Assembly: GCA_029243485.1 (NCBI GenBank)
Contig: JAQWRY010000047.1
Span: 1-64,000 of the forward strand
Origin: Candidatus Binatia bacterium
GTDB taxonomy: Bacteria; Desulfobacterota; Binatia; UBA12015
Direction: 5' to 3'
Length of the DNA stretch: 64,000 nt
Positions within the stretch are counted from its first letter, which is position 1, and each line of letters begins with the position of its first letter. Position numbers and translations under genes: made by a program. Shown here in pieces: positions 41,410 through 49,435 of the stretch. The notes beneath the pieces are model-generated. The model made no database searches. It was not told the origin of the DNA and was given only the letters and a program-made list of their open reading frames with translations.

Positions 41410-43620
41410 ATGAATCTCGCATTTACCCAGGAGCAGGATCTGCTCCGCGATACCCTTGCCGATCTCTTCGCGGCCGAGTCGAGTTCGGAGCGCATCCGCC
41501 GCGCAGAGGAGGCCGGCTTCGATCCCGAGCTCTGGCGACGTCTGGCGGAGACCGGCGCGTTCGGGATTCGTGTGCCGGAGGCCAAGGGCGGGAGCGCGTT
41601 GGGGGTCCTCGAGGCGACGATTCTTCTCTACGAGGCCGGGCGCCGGCTCGCGACCGGTCCGGTCGCGGAGAGCGTGGTGGCGTGTCGGCTTCTCTCCGAG
41701 TTCGGCCCCCCGCAGCTTCTCGCCGCGGCGTTGTCGGGCGAGGCGGTCGTGTCGCTCGCGCTCCGTCCGTTGGCGGACGGGGACGACCTCGTTCTGGCGG
41801 GAGGCACGCACGCCACGGCGGCCGTCGCGCGTCGCGGAAGTGAGATTGTTCTCGTCCGCCGCCCGCCGGCCGCGACCCAGGCTCGTAACCTGGGCGCCCC
41901 CGGACTCGGGCGTTGGCCCGGAGGGGAGGGCCGAGAGGTCGAGGTGCTGGCGACAGGCGAACGGGCGACGGTTGCATTCGCCGCGGCGCTCGAAGAATGG
42001 AAGCTGCTCACTGCGTCCTACGTGACGGGCATGGGGCGCGAGGCACTGCAGATCGCCGCGGCGTACGCGACCGAACGCATCCAGTTCGATCGGCCGATCG
42101 GCACGTTCCAGGCGGTCGCTCACCCGCTCGCGGACGCCGTCGCGGACGTGGAGGCGGCTCGTCTCCTCGTGCACGAGGCACTGTGGGCGATCGACCGCGG
42201 GCGGCCAGAGGCGGCGGCGTTGGTTTCGATGGCCTTCGCCTGGGCCTGCACTTCAGCGACGGGCGCGGCGCGACGTGGTGTGCAGACGCACGGAGGATAC
42301 GGACTCTCCCTCGAGTACGATCCCCAACTCTACTACCGGCGGGTGAAGGCGGTCCCGTTGTTGGCGGGCGACCCCAACGACGAGTTGCTCCGGGCGGCCG
42401 ACCGGTTGTGGAACGGCGAGCGCGTCTCGCTGCCCGACGTGGGCGAGGTGCCCTTCGACTTCGAGCTCGGGGAGCAGGCCGAGATCTTTCGAGCGGAGGT
42501 GCGGCGGTTCTTCGACGAGAACTTGACGGACGAGTTGCGCGCGCACGCGCACTTTTCGTGGGGCGGCCATGACGCCGCGTTCAATCGAAAGCTCGCGGCG
42601 GCCGGTCTCGCGTTCCCGTCCTGGCCTCGAGAGTACGGCGGCCAGGAGCGTGGAGTCTACGAGCAGATGGCGCTCGAGGAGGAGTTTTTCCGCGCGGGTT
42701 GGACGCGGCACGCCTTGGGTACGACTCGGATGGTGGGCGCGACGCTCATGCAGTACGCGACCGACGAGCTGAAACAGGAAGTGCTGCCGCGCATCGTCTC
42801 AGGCGATGCGGTGACGTCCCTGGGATACACGGAGCCCGCATCCGGCTCGGACGTCGCTGCGGCGCAGACCCGCGCCGTGCGCGAGGGCGACGATTGGGTG
42901 ATCAACGGACAGAAGATGTTCACGAGCGGAGCCGACGTCGCCCAGTACGTGTTCCTCCTCACGCGCACGGACCCGGAGGCAAAGAAGCACCGGGGTCTGA
43001 CGATGTTCTTGGTGCCGCTGGACGCTCCGGGCATCGAGATTCAGGCCGTCCATACCGTGGGCGACGAGCGGACGAACATCACCTATTACGCGGACGTGCG
43101 TGTCCCCGACCGCTATCGTATCGGTGACGTGAACGGTGGCTGGGGCGTGCTCAGTTACGCGCTCGAACTCGAGCATGGGGGTAGTTACCCCGACCACCAC
43201 GTCGACCTCATCGACGGGGCCGCGCGATGGGCCCGCGCGGCACGCCGGGGCGGACGGCCGGCGATCGAAGACGCTCGTGTGAAGGAGCGGCTCGCGCGCG
43301 CGGCCACGCACTTCGAGGCGGCGCGCGTTCTGGCGCGCCAGTCGATGTTCGTCGCGGCCGAAGGTCTCCCCGCTCGTGGGCAGGGCCCGATGTCGAAGTT
43401 GTTCCAGACGGAGATTCTCGTCGAGGACGCGCAGGATCTTCTCGACCTCGCAGCGCCGGAGTCGTTGTTCGCCCGGGGAGACCCGGGCGCGGTGTCGGAA
43501 GGCGAATTCGAGTCGTGCTACCGATTCTGTCCCGCGGCCACGATCTACGCGGGAACGAGCGAGATCATGCGAAGCATCATCGCGCAGGTGGCGCTCGGGA
43601 TGCCCCGCAGTCGCAGTTGA
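41410..43620 (+). CDS. Fused double acyl-CoA dehydrogenase (FadE34-like)
   Basis: A 736-residue protein made of two acyl-CoA dehydrogenase units. Residues 1-350 are a degenerate unit with 'GREALQIAAAYATERIQFDRPIGTFQAVAH' and 'TGAARRGVQTHGGYG'. Residues 355-736 have the full FAD site ('SLGYTEPASGSDVAA', 'VINGQKMFTSGAD') and 'ATIYAGTSEIMRSIIAQ'. The YEGT Glu is Ala, as in sterol side-chain enzymes that use another base. The layout and length are those of FadE34 (Rv3573c) of mycobacteria, a fused heteromer acting on steroid side-chain CoA esters. It mirrors in one chain what 3478 and 4662 encode as two. It is last in its operon. Confidence 0.9.
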   Translation: MNLAFTQEQDLLRDTLADLFAAESSSERIRRAEEAGFDPELWRRLAETGAFGIRVPEAKGGSALGVLEATILLYEAGRRLATGPVAESVVACRLLSEFGPPQLLAAALSGEAVVSLALRPLADGDDLVLAGGTHATAAVARRGSEIVLVRRPPAATQARNLGAPGLGRWPGGEGREVEVLATGERATVAFAAALEEWKLLTASYVTGMGREALQIAAAYATERIQFDRPIGTFQAVAHPLADAVADVEAARLLVHEALWAIDRGRPEAAALVSMAFAWACTSATGAARRGVQTHGGYGLSLEYDPQLYYRRVKAVPLLAGDPNDELLRAADRLWNGERVSLPDVGEVPFDFELGEQAEIFRAEVRRFFDENLTDELRAHAHFSWGGHDAAFNRKLAAAGLAFPSWPREYGGQERGVYEQMALEEEFFRAGWTRHALGTTRMVGATLMQYATDELKQEVLPRIVSGDAVTSLGYTEPASGSDVAAAQTRAVREGDDWVINGQKMFTSGADVAQYVFLLTRTDPEAKKHRGLTMFLVPLDAPGIEIQAVHTVGDERTNITYYADVRVPDRYRIGDVNGGWGVLSYALELEHGGSYPDHHVDLIDGAARWARAARRGGRPAIEDARVKERLARAATHFEAARVLARQSMFVAAEGLPARGQGPMSKLFQTEILVEDAQDLLDLAAPESLFARGDPGAVSEGEFESCYRFCPAATIYAGTSEIMRSIIAQVALGMPRSRS

Positions 43621-43642
43621 TCTCGTTCGATACGTCGGGGGC

Positions 43643-45973
43643 TCAGTCGCGCGACGACCGGATTGCGGAGAGGACGCGCGGCGGTGACATGGGCAGCTCG
43701 GCGAGCCGGACGCCCACGGCTCGGTGGATCGCGTTCGCGATCGCGCCGGGCGGTGGCACGATCGGCACCTCTCCGACGCCGCGCACTCCCAACGGATGGG
43801 CGGGGTTCGGGATCTCGAGGATTACGGCGTCGATCATCGGGAGGTCGTTCGCGATCGGCATGCGGTAGTCGAGGAAGCCGTCGTTCTGGAGCTTGCCGTC
43901 CTCGTCGCAGACGTACTCTTCGTTCAAGGCCCAGCCGATGCCCTGAACCGTACCGCCTTGCAACTGGCCTTCGACGTACGCGGGGTGGATCGCCTTGCCG
44001 GCATCCTGCAGTACGGTTGCGCGGACGACATCGACGCGGCCGGTCTCGACGTCCACCTCGACGTCCGCGATCAGCCCCGCGACCGAACCTCCGACGACCT
44101 TGCTCGCGTTGATCGAGGCCCGACCGACGATCGGTCCGCCCGTGCGGCCGGCCTTCGCGGTGATCTCGCCGAAGGTCTTTCGGGCTCCCTCGGGCCCGAC
44201 GACCGCGTCTCCCTCGAGCCCGACCTCGTCCACCGGGACGCGCCACGAACGTGCGGCATGCTCGCACAGCTGGCGCTTGACGTCCTGGGCGGCCTCGTAC
44301 ACGGCGAGGCCAGTCGCCAGAGTGACGCGGCTGCCGCCGGTTCCGTCGGTGAACCCGATCGAGTCGGTGTCGGCGACGTGCGGCCGTACCTGCTCGATCG
44401 CCAGCCCGAGCTCTTCGGCCGCGACCATCGCGCACGCCGTGCGTGTGCCGCCGATGTCAGGGGAGCCCGTGACGACGTTGGCCGTGCCATCGGGGTTCAG
44501 GTTGATCGTTGCGCTCGACTGCATGCCGCCGTTGAACCAGAAGCCGCAGGCGAACCCGCGACCGCGCCGCTTCGCGCTGGTTGCGCCGGTCTCGGGTTCG
44601 CCCAGAGGGTCGGTCCAATGCGGGTGGGCCTTGGCCGCTTCCAGCAATTCGACGAGGCCGAGTCGCTTGAACTTCGGGCCGGCGGGTTGCGGAGAGCCTT
44701 CGCGGGAGGCGTTGCGAAGCCGAAAATCGATTGGATCCATCCCGATCTCGCCTGCGAGCTCGTCGACGACCGACTCGACGGCGAACGCCGCATTCGTGGC
44801 GCCGGGAGCGCGGTAGGCCGAGACCTTCGGGCGATTGACGACCACGTCGCGCCCCTCGATGCGGAGCGCTTCCATGTCGTACGGCGAGAGGCAGGCCATC
44901 GCGCCCGGTCCTACGGGCGAACCGGAGAACGCGCCGGCCTCGTAAGCGAACCAACAGTCGGCCGCGGTGATGCGCCCCTCACGCGTCGCCCCCATCTTGA
45001 TGCGGATGTGCGATCCCGACGTCGGTCCGGACGCCTGCAGCACCTCGGCTCGGCTCATCACCATCTTGACCGGACGAGCGGACTTCTTCGCCAGGAGGAT
45101 CGCGATGGGCTCCAGGTAGACCGTCGTCTTTCCGCCGAAGCCCCCGCCGATCTCGGTTGGGAACACGCGAATCTTCGACAGCGGCATGTCCAGGATCCGG
45201 GCCGACAGGCCCCGGACGTCGAACGGTCCCTGAGTCGAGCACCAGACGGTGACTTGTTCGTCGGCGTCGACCTTGGCGACCGCGTTGGGTGGCTCGATGT
45301 AGCCCTAGTGCACCGCGGACGTGCGGAACTCTCGCTCGACGATCACGTCGGCGGCCTCGAACCCCGCAGCGACGTCTCCCCGCCCGAACTCGAAGATGGT
45401 CGCGACGTTGCTCGGTTCATCCTCTGCCTTGGGGGCGTCCGGGCGCATGTCGCGCGTACGCATGTCGGGATGGAGGATCGGCGCGCCGGGTGCGGTCGCG
45501 GCGGCGAGATCGATCGCTGGGGGCAGGGTCTCGTACTCGACGTCGATCAAGCCGACGGCTTGCTCCGCCACGTGTGGGCTGGTCGCCGCCACGGCGGCGA
45601 TCGCGTGCCCGTAGAACAGCGCTTTGGTCTTGGCGAGGACACTGTCGCTCAAATCTTTGAAGCTGAGCGGCATCTCGCCGACCTGCTCGAAGCCGGGAGC
45701 GATCTCCGGCATGTCGGCGCCCGTGATGACCGCCTTCACGCCTGGCAAGGCCTCTGCACGAGACGTGTCGATGCTTCGAATGTGCGCGTGGGCGTGCGGG
45801 CTCCGAAGCACCTTGCCGTGGAGCATTCCGGGGAGCTGGATGTCCGCCCCGTATCGCGCTCGGCCTGTCACCTTGTCGATGCCGTCGTGACGCACCGGGG
45901 TCGTGCCAATGATCCGGAAGCTTCGTTCTTCGGTCAGGCCATCCGGCCTGGCGGGCGGCTCGGTTCGCTCCAT
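43643..45973 (-). pseudogene. Molybdenum hydroxylase large subunit (xanthine dehydrogenase family), interrupted by in-frame TAG
   Basis: A 777-codon frame from ATG 45973 to TGA 43643-43645 broken only by TAG at 45305-45307 (codon 223). Before the stop: 'GKVTGRARYGADIQLPGMLHGKVLRSPHAHA'. After it: 'GYIEPPNAVAKVDAD', 'GGGFGGKTTVYLEPIA' and the active-site Glu loop 'GVRGVGEVPIVPPPGA'. Relatives read H-Q-G-Y-I-E-P, so TAG replaces CAG by one C to T change. All other motifs look healthy. Genes for the usual FAD and 2Fe-2S subunits are not in the window. It follows the SDR at 45989 by 15 bp. Read-through or a base-calling error are alternatives to a true pseudogene. Confidence 0.87.
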
Positions 45974-45988
45974 GGCGTTGCCCCGAGG

Positions 45989-46822
45989 CTACTCGGTCGT
46001 TCGGTTGAGGAGGATGTCGGCGATCCACTTTCCGTCCGGGAACGATCCTGTCGTCGACGAGCTGAGCCATCCGGCGTCCGAGAGGAGTGTGATGCCGGTG
46101 ATCGCCGCGGCGGCATCGCTACACAGGAAGAGGACCGGGTTCGCCTGCTCCATCGGGGTGAACGGTTCGAGGCCCACCTCCTCGCGGTAGTCGGCTGCGA
46201 AGCCGAGCCACATGTCCTTGTTCGCTTGGGCCAAGGGGGTGTCTGTCGGCCCTGGGCACACCGCGTTGATTCGGATGCCTTCCTTGAGAAGCTCGAATGA
46301 GGAACGTGCGACATAGGCGCAGACCGCTTGTTTCGTCGTGAGGTAGTCGCTCTTCTCGTGGTCTTCGAACCACTTGGCGGCGGCGTCGAAGTCCGGGATG
46401 TCCAACACCTCCGAGAGTTCCTCGAGGTTGGTTTCCCACCCGAGGCCGGCTGACGACGAGATGAGGCAGATGGCGCTCCCGCGCGGGAGCATCGCTTTGG
46501 ACCGCAGGCGGTCTATCAAGTGCCGGTGTCCGACGAAGTTGATTCGCTCGATCCCCGGTGTCCCGTCGGCGACGCCGGCGCAGGAGAAGAGGGCGTCGAC
46601 CCGCCCGCCGCATTCGTCCACGGCCGCGTCGATCGAGGCGCGATCGGCCAGGTTCAGCTGAATCTTGCCGACGCCGTCGAGCGGGATGTCGGCGAAATCC
46701 ATCACGACCACCTCAGCACCGGCGTCCTTCGCCAGCGCGGCGGCCGCGGCGCCCATTCCCGTGGCGCCTCCCACGACCAACACTCGCTTGCCATCGTATC
46801 GGAACTTGTCGAACAGGTTCAC
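45989..46822 (-). CDS. SDR, 3alpha-hydroxysteroid dehydrogenase/carbonyl reductase-like
   Basis: A 277-residue SDR. The cofactor loop 'VVGGATGMGAA' is followed by Asp42. 'LFSCAGVAD', 'RINFVGHRHLIDRL' and the long insertion between 'ISSSAGLGW' and the catalytic 'YLTTKQAV' are features of the Comamonas 3alpha-HSD/carbonyl reductase group. That group reduces or oxidises 3-keto/3alpha-hydroxy steroids but also acts on smaller carbonyls. It lies between the TetR gene (34 bp) and the molybdenum hydroxylase in one minus-strand operon. Confidence 0.9.
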   Translation of the reverse strand: MNLFDKFRYDGKRVLVVGGATGMGAAAAALAKDAGAEVVVMDFADIPLDGVGKIQLNLADRASIDAAVDECGGRVDALFSCAGVADGTPGIERINFVGHRHLIDRLRSKAMLPRGSAICLISSSAGLGWETNLEELSEVLDIPDFDAAAKWFEDHEKSDYLTTKQAVCAYVARSSFELLKEGIRINAVCPGPTDTPLAQANKDMWLGFAADYREEVGLEPFTPMEQANPVLFLCSDAAAAITGITLLSDAGWLSSSTTGSFPDGKWIADILLNRTTE

Positions 46823-46855
46823 GTCGTCCTTCTCCTGCGTCGGTGGGTCGGACGA

Positions 46856-47596
46856 TCAGTCCGTCTTGGTGGAGGGTCGTCGGCTGCGCGGAACGGTCTT
46901 CTTTGCGTTCTCGGTATCGAACCCCATGCCGGCTGCGCAGTACTGCCAGATCGTTTGGGCTGGGAGGTCCGCTGCGCCGGCCGCGCCGAACAAGCGGCTG
47001 TGGACAGCCGTACGCACGAGGTAGTGCGTCAATCGTGCCGCGGCTGGGGGTGTGAGGCCGCGCCGTAAAGGCTGGACGGCAGCTGCGTCTCGGACCAACT
47101 CCGTCAGTAGGTCGAACTGAGGCTTCATCGCTAGTTCGAGGTCGTCGGGTCGGCTCTCGGCGAGCCTGTTCTGGTAGCTTGCAAGGGTTCTCGCGACGGG
47201 TTTCGTCGTTCCGGTCGAGAGCCCGACGAGGCCCTCGATGAAGGCGCGGAGCCGCCGCAGCGGGGCCTTGTGTTTCGCGACGAGTTCTTCGAGCCGCGGC
47301 ACGGCTTCCCGCGCGACCACAGTCTCGGAGACCGCCAAGAGCAGGTCTTCTTTGCTGGCGAAGTACTTGTAGAAGGTTCGGATCGACATCCCGGAGCGCT
47401 CGACCACGTCTTGGACTGTGAAGTCGGTCGTTCCCTGTTCTCGCATCAGGTCTGTCGCGGCAGCGACGAACCGGTCGCTTCGCTCGTGCGCGCGGGCGCG
47501 CGCGGCCCGCAGCGAGCGATCCACGCTCTGCTGTTGCCACGCAGGGACCGACTCGTCGTCGAGATCCGTTGCCTTCGTCGCGCGTTTCGCTGTCAT
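46856..47596 (-). CDS. TetR/AcrR-family transcriptional regulator
   Basis: A 246-residue TetR protein. An N-terminal arm 'AWQQQSVDRSLRAARARAHER' precedes the HTH 'DLMREQGTTDFTVQDVVERSGMSIRTFYKYFASKEDLLLAV'. Arm and HTH closely follow those of the TetR at 9203, so the two are paralogues and may bind related DNA. The ATG at 47596 (after GAGGGAC) is preferred to the upstream 47635. It is divergent from the TauD-like gene, with the operator-like site 47657-47669 between them, the usual arrangement for autoregulation and control of the neighbour. Confidence 0.9.
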   Translation of the reverse strand: MTAKRATKATDLDDESVPAWQQQSVDRSLRAARARAHERSDRFVAAATDLMREQGTTDFTVQDVVERSGMSIRTFYKYFASKEDLLLAVSETVVAREAVPRLEELVAKHKAPLRRLRAFIEGLVGLSTGTTKPVARTLASYQNRLAESRPDDLELAMKPQFDLLTELVRDAAAVQPLRRGLTPPAAARLTHYLVRTAVHSRLFGAAGAADLPAQTIWQYCAAGMGFDTENAKKTVPRSRRPSTKTD

Positions 47597-47656
47597 CGTC
47601 GTCCCTCGCCCGCTGCGTCTCTTCCGGTCGGCCACCCCGGGGTTCGACCCGGAATG

Positions 47657-47669
47657 AGAACGCCATTGT
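47657..47669. promoter_or_regulatory. Operator-like element AGAACGCCATTGT
   Basis: AGAA-N5-TTGT in the head shared by the TetR (-) and TauD-like (+) genes. It overlaps TACAAT on the minus strand (47670-47665), a good -10 box for the TetR gene, so binding would block it. Confidence 0.4.
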
Positions 47670-47743
47670 ACCTAGAGAGCAGTGGTGATACTACGTTCCT
47701 TTACCGGAAAAGGCCATCCTTCGCAGGCGTAGGAGACCAGCCG

Positions 47744-48628
47744 ATGAGTGAGTCCTTTGTTCCTTTGACGGCCCGCATTGGCGCCAAGGCAATCGTGTCG
47801 CGAGAGCGGGTGCTCGACCCCTCCTTTGCCAACGAGTGCCTCGGTGCACTCGAGCGCTACGGGGTTCTTGTTTTCCCACAGATTGGGTTCGATGACGAGG
47901 AGCAGGTCACCTTCACCCGAAACCTCGGCGATGTGATCCCCCAAGGGCGTCCGCGTCCCGATGGCACGCAGGAGGTGGTGTTCAAGATCACTCTCGACCC
48001 GCGGGAGAACCCTTCGGCGGAATACCTGAAGGCTACCGTAGATTGGCACATAGACGGTCTCTTCGAGGATGGTCCGCCGCCGCGGGCGACGATGCTCTCG
48101 GGACGTCGCCTCTCGGCGACCGGTGGTCAGACCGAGTTCTGCAACACCTACGCCGCCTACGAGGACCTGCCCGCGGAGCAACGTGGTCAGTATGAATCGT
48201 TGCGGGTCGTGCATAGCCTCGAGGCGTCCAACCGCGTGACGAACCCGAATCCGACCCCGGAGCAGGAGGCGAGTTGGCGCAAAGCGGAGGAGTTCCGAGC
48301 GAGCGCCGGTCGGATCGGAGAGAAGGAGCATCCGCTCGTCTGGCGACACCGAAGCGGGCGCAGCTCCCTCGTGCTTGGCATGACGGTCGACCACGTTTCC
48401 GATCTGAAGGGGGCGGAGGGCGGAGCCCTCGTGGAGAAGCTGACCAGCCACGCGACCCGGAGCGAGAACGTCTACCGGCACGAGTGGGACGTTGGTGATC
48501 TCCTCATTTGGGACAACTGTGGCGTCATGCATCGCGCCGTCCCGTATCCAGCCGACTCCGGGAGGATGATGCATCGGACCGTTCTGGTCGGAACCGAGAC
48601 CATCGCCGGGGTCGACGCGGGCGGTTGA
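47744..48628 (+). CDS. TauD/TfdA-family Fe(II)/2-oxoglutarate dioxygenase
   Basis: A 294-residue oxygenase. The iron triad is His102 and Asp104 in 'WHIDGLF' and His263 in 'CGVMHRAVPY'; an Arg in 'SGRMMHRTVL' (278) would hold 2-oxoglutarate. Such enzymes hydroxylate, cleave ethers or remove sulfate from alkyl esters. The start at 47744 removes a false upstream part antisense to TetR. It heads the five-gene operon ending at 53102 and lies opposite the TetR gene, so it is the likeliest direct target of that regulator. Confidence 0.92.
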   Translation: MSESFVPLTARIGAKAIVSRERVLDPSFANECLGALERYGVLVFPQIGFDDEEQVTFTRNLGDVIPQGRPRPDGTQEVVFKITLDPRENPSAEYLKATVDWHIDGLFEDGPPPRATMLSGRRLSATGGQTEFCNTYAAYEDLPAEQRGQYESLRVVHSLEASNRVTNPNPTPEQEASWRKAEEFRASAGRIGEKEHPLVWRHRSGRSSLVLGMTVDHVSDLKGAEGGALVEKLTSHATRSENVYRHEWDVGDLLIWDNCGVMHRAVPYPADSGRMMHRTVLVGTETIAGVDAGG

Positions 48629-48631
48629 GCC

Positions 48632-49426
48632 ATGGGCGACGAGCTTTTGGGGAAGGTCGCGATCGTCACGGGTGGATCGAGCGGCATCGGTCGCGCGACT
48701 GCGGAACTCTTCGTGGAGGAGGGGGCAAAGGTGGTCGTCGCGGACGTGGACGTCCAGCAGGGTGAGCGCGTCGTGGCCGGGCTCGGTGACGCCGCCGTCT
48801 TCCAGCGGACCGACGTGAGCGACGCGGACGACGTTCGGGCGCTCGTCGACTTCGCCGTCGGCAGGTTTGGTGGGTTGAACGTCATGTTCAACAACGCCGG
48901 CGTCTCGGGGGCCAAGCCCACCGCTTTCCTCGACGACGACCTGCAGGACTTCGAGCACGTGATCGGGGTGAACCTCCTCGGCGTCATGGTGGGCAGCCAG
49001 GCGGCCGCGCAGCACATGGCGCAGAACGGTGGCGGATCCATCATCAACACCGCGTCGATCGCGGCGCTCATGGCCGGGGGCGCATTCTTGACCTACCGCG
49101 CCTCGAAGGCTGCCGTCATCCACTTCAGTCGCTCGATCGCCGTCGAGTTGGGCGAGCATGGGATCCGCGTGAACTGCATCGCACCTGGCCACATCCCCAC
49201 GGGCATGACCTCGTACGACATGAACGTGGTCATCGAGTTGACGCAGCCCGTGCAGAAGCAGGGGACGGCGCGCGACGTGGCGCAGGCCGCGCTGTACCTG
49301 GCGAGCGAGCGGGCCGCGCTCGTCACCGGGATGGTCCTGCCAGTTGACGGCGGAACGAACGTGGGTGCGCCGCCGGGCCCTTTCCGTGAGCTCGCGGCCG
49401 CACGGATGAAGGCGCGAGCGCGGTGA
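48632..49426 (+). CDS. Short-chain dehydrogenase/reductase (SDR)
   Basis: A 264-residue SDR with 'TGGSSGIG', Asp36 or Asp38 (NAD type), 'NNAGVSG', the active site 'NTASIAALMAGGAFLTYRASK' and 'GMVLPVDGG'. The C-terminal tail 'PGPFRELAAARMKARAR' is basic and extra. Three bases separate it from the TauD-like stop, so it may act on the alcohol made there. Substrate unknown. Confidence 0.92.
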   Translation: MGDELLGKVAIVTGGSSGIGRATAELFVEEGAKVVVADVDVQQGERVVAGLGDAAVFQRTDVSDADDVRALVDFAVGRFGGLNVMFNNAGVSGAKPTAFLDDDLQDFEHVIGVNLLGVMVGSQAAAQHMAQNGGGSIINTASIAALMAGGAFLTYRASKAAVIHFSRSIAVELGEHGIRVNCIAPGHIPTGMTSYDMNVVIELTQPVQKQGTARDVAQAALYLASERAALVTGMVLPVDGGTNVGAPPGPFRELAAARMKARAR

Positions 49427-49435
49427 GGCGAGCAC

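Noticed and set aside
6693-45973. A recoded genetic code (TGA and TAG as sense)
   Set aside because: Most genes here end properly in TGA or TAG at family-typical lengths, often in ATGA overlaps, and only one internal case of each codon was seen.
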